DNA of 64,000 nt from Actinomadura pelletieri DSM 43383. Lineage in GTDB: Bacteria > Actinomycetota > Actinomycetes > Streptosporangiales > Streptosporangiaceae. Below are positions 61,492-64,000 of this stretch, one piece after another. A program made the position numbers and the translations under genes. The stretch lies in the NCBI RefSeq assembly GCF_003634705.1, contig NZ_RBWU01000002.1:558001-622000 (forward strand), given 5' to 3'. The first letter of the stretch is position 1; each line of letters starts with the position of its first letter. Below the pieces are notes generated by a model. That model had not been told where the DNA came from. It saw only the letters and a list, made by a program, of their open reading frames with translations, and made no database searches.

Positions 61492-63385
61492 CCTCGGGGG
61501 CGAGGGCCGGCTCGATCGGTATCCCCGGCTCCTCGGCGGTGAGCGGGATCTCGGCGGTGAGCACGTACGAGTCGCCCACCGCCTCACCCTTGAGGAACCC
61601 GCCGACGGCCCGCACCCGGTAGGCGAGGTTGTCGAGTCCCGTGCCGGGAGGCAGCGCACTCGGCCGGACGCCGTCGTTGCGCAGCCGCAGCCGCACCCGG
61701 GAGCCGACGACGCCCACGTCGAGGGTGCAGCGGGTTCCGTCGCTGTGCCGCAGGACGTTGGTGACGCCCTCCCGCAGGACGGTCGCGAGCACGGTGCTCT
61801 GCTCGGTGGTGAGCCGCGGCGTGTCGACGGTCCCGTCCACGGCGTAACCCGCGGTCACGAGGATGGACCGGGCGGACGCGACCTCGTCCTCCAGGGAGAC
61901 CTCGCGGTACCCGGTCGCGACGATCTCGATGTCGGCGAGCGCCTGGCGGGCCGCCGCGAGCCCATCGTCCAGCTCTCGGTGGGCCCGCGCCGCGTCCCGG
62001 TCGAGCATCCGCAGCGCCAGCTCGCTTTTCAGGACGATGACCGACAGGGTGAACCCGAGAAGGTCGTGCAGGTCACGGGCGAACCGGAGGCGTTCGCGGG
62101 CGACCTCCACGGTCGCCAGGCGCAGGCGGGCGTCGCGCAGTTCGCGGGCGAGCCGTCCCATCCGGGCGAACCCGTAGATGACCAGGGCGCGTTCCCCGAC
62201 CCAGACCATCCCGTACGTCTGGTCGACGAACGTGGTGCCCTGGATGGTGACGTCCAGGAGCAGGAAGGTCAGCAGATCCTGGGCGATCAGCGGGACTGTC
62301 ACGGCCCAGCGCAACCAGCCACGCAGCAGGACGAGCGTCAGCGCGGGCAGGTAGAGGCTTAGGTACCAGATCTCCCGTTCGAACACGAGTTCGGGGGCCA
62401 GTGCGACGACGAACGCGGCGCCGAGCGCGAGTCGCCACAGGCGCGGCCGTCCGTCGTCGTCCCCGTTCCGGACGCACCACAGGAACAGCCCCAGGAATAC
62501 GGCGAGCGCACCCAGGTACAGGGCGATCTCGCCGCCGGACGCGTCCGCCTGGGCGATCGATCTGATCGGGCTGCTGAGCACCAGCAACACCGCCGCGGCC
62601 ACGCCCAGGCCGGTCACGACGGTCGCCGTCAGGTCGCATGTGGCGGGTGTCGGCGCCGGGGCGCCGTCGCGGTGCGAGTGGGCGACCGACCGGGTCTCGT
62701 TCAGCGCCGACCTGGCCAGCGCCAGCCGGTCGGTCAGGAGTTCCCGGGCGGCCGGTGCCCCGGGTGACGTCGAGGCCGCCTCGCCGTCGTGGACGATCGC
62801 CTCCAGGCTGCGTCCGACCCGATCGTTGAGCTGCTGGGTGAACGCCAACCGCTCCCTGGCGACCTCGGCGTCGGCCAGCGCCGTCCTGGTCCTCTCCAGG
62901 TCCCCGACGAGATCAGCGAACCGCGCGACGCCGTAGAGCGCGACGCCGACGAACGCCGCGTGCCCGATGGCCAGGTAGGCGGCCTCCCAGACGGTCGGAC
63001 GGACGCCGAGCCCGGAGACGAACTGCACGACGACGATGACCGCGAACCCGGCCCACGCCGCCGCGACCGGGCGGATCAGCAACAGCACGGCGGCGGCGAG
63101 GAACCCCGTGTTCCCGTACCAGGTGCTCGCGAACAGGTGCAGCCCGACACCGGTGAACACGGCCTGCGCGGCGAGCGTCCACTGCCACGCCCTCGGGCGC
63201 CTTCCGTCGGACGTCCGGACGCAGTTGTAGAGGTGCAGCAGGAGCAGGCTCGCCAGCAGCCCGCACCCGAGCGCCTTGAGATGCGCCGGGTCGCCGGACC
63301 GGGAGATGCCGATGAAGCCGCCATAGGAGAACCCGACACTCACGACGACCGCGACAAGACGCGCGAGCCTGAACGCCGACAACAT
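61445..63385 (-). CDS. sensor histidine kinase with an internally duplicated sensor/phosphotransfer unit
   Basis: 646 residues from ATG 63385; an ATG at 63421 behind a TATCTAT box is an alternative. It contains two units of several membrane helices plus a phosphotransfer helix. Unit 1 (about 1-250): helices, then 'RLAFTQQLNDRVGRSLEAIV', with Asn where the H-box His should be. Unit 2 (about 255-500): helices, then 'RLRFARDLHDLLGFTLSVIV' with an intact His, followed by a HATPase domain ('LREGVTNVLRHSDG', 'GTGLDNLAYRVRAVGGFL'). HisKA_3/DesK class. No response regulator beside it. Its 3' end overlaps the P450 by 47 bp. Confidence 0.87.
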   Translation of the reverse strand: MLSAFRLARLVAVVVSVGFSYGGFIGISRSGDPAHLKALGCGLLASLLLLHLYNCVRTSDGRRPRAWQWTLAAQAVFTGVGLHLFASTWYGNTGFLAAAVLLLIRPVAAAWAGFAVIVVVQFVSGLGVRPTVWEAAYLAIGHAAFVGVALYGVARFADLVGDLERTRTALADAEVARERLAFTQQLNDRVGRSLEAIVHDGEAASTSPGAPAARELLTDRLALARSALNETRSVAHSHRDGAPAPTPATCDLTATVVTGLGVAAAVLLVLSSPIRSIAQADASGGEIALYLGALAVFLGLFLWCVRNGDDDGRPRLWRLALGAAFVVALAPELVFEREIWYLSLYLPALTLVLLRGWLRWAVTVPLIAQDLLTFLLLDVTIQGTTFVDQTYGMVWVGERALVIYGFARMGRLARELRDARLRLATVEVARERLRFARDLHDLLGFTLSVIVLKSELALRMLDRDAARAHRELDDGLAAARQALADIEIVATGYREVSLEDEVASARSILVTAGYAVDGTVDTPRLTTEQSTVLATVLREGVTNVLRHSDGTRCTLDVGVVGSRVRLRLRNDGVRPSALPPGTGLDNLAYRVRAVGGFLKGEAVGDSYVLTAEIPLTAEEPGIPIEPALAPEVSRGTAEASPSSAAL

Positions 63386-63879
63386 ACGCCGCAACCTAGC
63401 CGAATCCCTGCAGATCAGCATATAGATAACGTGCTTTCGGGGGCGGTCACGCCAACGAGCCGATGATTCACGCGCCGTGTCCAGGGGCCCGCGACGGGCT
63501 GTCCGGCGGGAGAGTGCCGTTCGTCACAACCCGAGCGGGTCGACGCCCGACCCGCCGCCCCCGCCCCGACACGGGGACGGTCGTCCGCCGCCGGCGGCCG
63601 TTTCGTTCTCGAACCGGTCCACGCGCCGGCGATTCCGTGAACGAGTACTTTATGTCAAGTACATTCACACTGAAAAGTCGTATGTCTGTCAGATCTCCCG
63701 ATTCAGTCCGCGTGACCACGATCTCCGACACGTGCACCGGCGCCTATGACGGCCCGGCGATCTGCTCCGTGAGGGACCATGGCGTTCCTTGGCGCGGCGA
63801 TTTCGCCGGGCCACAGTCAAGGGACGGCCCCCGGCTCGCGGGCTTGTCGCCGCGCGAGGCCGAGGGCCGTCGGGGTGGA
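63386..63879. other. intergenic region before the right-edge gene
   Basis: 494 bp. The part around 63645-63730 is notably AT-richer, with TATGTCAAGTACATTCAC-like promoter-type sequence, probably for the histidine kinase or an unseen small RNA. No convincing gene; the small open frames here lack ribosome sites and codon bias. A hairpin at 63823-63871 belongs to the edge gene. Confidence 0.45.
63823..63871 (-). terminator. hairpin terminator of the right-edge gene
   Basis: GACGGCCCCCGGC (63823-63835) pairs with GCCGAGGGCCGTC (63859-63871) with one mismatch, and a 23-nt loop; 8 nt after the stop at 63880. No U-tract. Confidence 0.65.
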
Positions 63880-64000
63880 TCAGTCGAAGTAGTTCGGTTG
63901 GGACTGGGCGTTGAGCAGGTCGAGCCTGACGCGCTTGGCCTTGTCGGTCAGCGGGTCACGCAGGTCCAGGACGTCCATACCCCGCTGGATGCCGTTGGAG
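63880..64000 (-). CDS. unidentified protein (partial, N-terminus beyond the right edge)
   Basis: The last 39 residues are visible, ending 'RLDLLNAQSQPNYFD' before TGA (complement of 63880-63882). The frame is open to the edge with strong third-position GC bias and is followed by a hairpin terminator, so it is a real gene end. I do not recognise the family from this fragment. Confidence 0.7.
   Translation of the reverse strand, partial: SNGIQRGMDVLDLRDPLTDKAKRVRLDLLNAQSQPNYFD

Noticed and set aside
63468..63737. 90-codon frames on both strands near the right end
   Set aside because: No ribosome site or family resemblance; sequence composition shifts from coding to non-coding across it.

Overview
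High-GC (about 70%), GTG-rich, densely packed DNA from the chromosome of a filamentous actinomycete. The LysX-type membrane lysyltransferase/LysRS fusion, PknB-type kinases with a single C-terminal membrane span, a DUF574 methyltransferase beside an XRE/DUF5753 regulator, a NarL/LuxR-rich regulator set and a hpnCDE-shc-hpnH hopanoid operon all point there. An Actinomadura/Streptosporangiales-type host is my best guess, by inference only. No rRNA, tRNA, CRISPR array, prophage or insertion sequence was recognised. Both window edges cut genes.

Layout. 0-8.4 kb: conserved unknowns, lysX on the minus strand, and two tandem Ser/Thr kinases. 8.2-13.6 kb: a signalling block with a lone receiver-only regulator, a NarL-type two-component pair, a shortened cytochrome P450, and a second sensor/LuxR pair. 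13.9-16.7 kb: a metallo-beta-lactamase/Rieske protein, a small membrane protein and a secreted glycosidase-like protein. 16.7-25.3 kb: a tightly coupled minus-strand exopolysaccharide operon: co-polymerase, sugar aminotransferase, dehydratase-like protein, GT4, a single-frame polymerase-flippase fusion, and the initiating sugar transferase. A LuxR regulator and a GalE-like epimerase lie just upstream. 27-32.7 kb: LysR/SDR divergon, LAL-type LuxR regulator, atypical SDR. 32.7-35.7 kb: a detoxification/export operon (VOC, ArsR, DrrA-like, DrrB-like, SRPBCC) behind a double palindromic operator. 35.8-41 kb: an ABC exporter with a MerR/SoxR-type promoter, a class V aminotransferase, and a TetR/FAD-oxidoreductase operon. 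41-47.8 kb: CBS protein, LCP ligase with its ECF sigma factor, a repeat-bearing D,D-carboxypeptidase, a second TetR, LysE exporter, ROK kinase. 48.2-52.7 kb: two nearly duplicate SRPBCC proteins, DUF574 methyltransferase, XRE regulator. 53-60.1 kb: complete hopanoid operon. 60.3-64 kb: a frameshifted P450, a histidine kinase with an internal duplication, and an edge gene.

The most notable points are: (1) a 927-codon frame joining a Wzy-like polymerase to a Wzx-like flippase; (2) a shared TGAGA-N8-TCTCA operator at two TetR loci 6.5 kb apart, present as three copies at exact 20-bp period at one of them; (3) several sharply defined operators and promoters (double ArsR palindrome with a near-leaderless start, SoxR-like 19-bp-spacer promoter); (4) a cluster of damaged genes: two P450s, an FAD oxidoreductase broken by a perfect 25-bp tandem duplication, an NmrA-like gene collapsed to 64 codons, and an ABC exporter remnant; (5) a sensor kinase whose duplicated first half has Asn in place of the phospho-accepting His. 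All functions are from reading the sequence; no database search was run.
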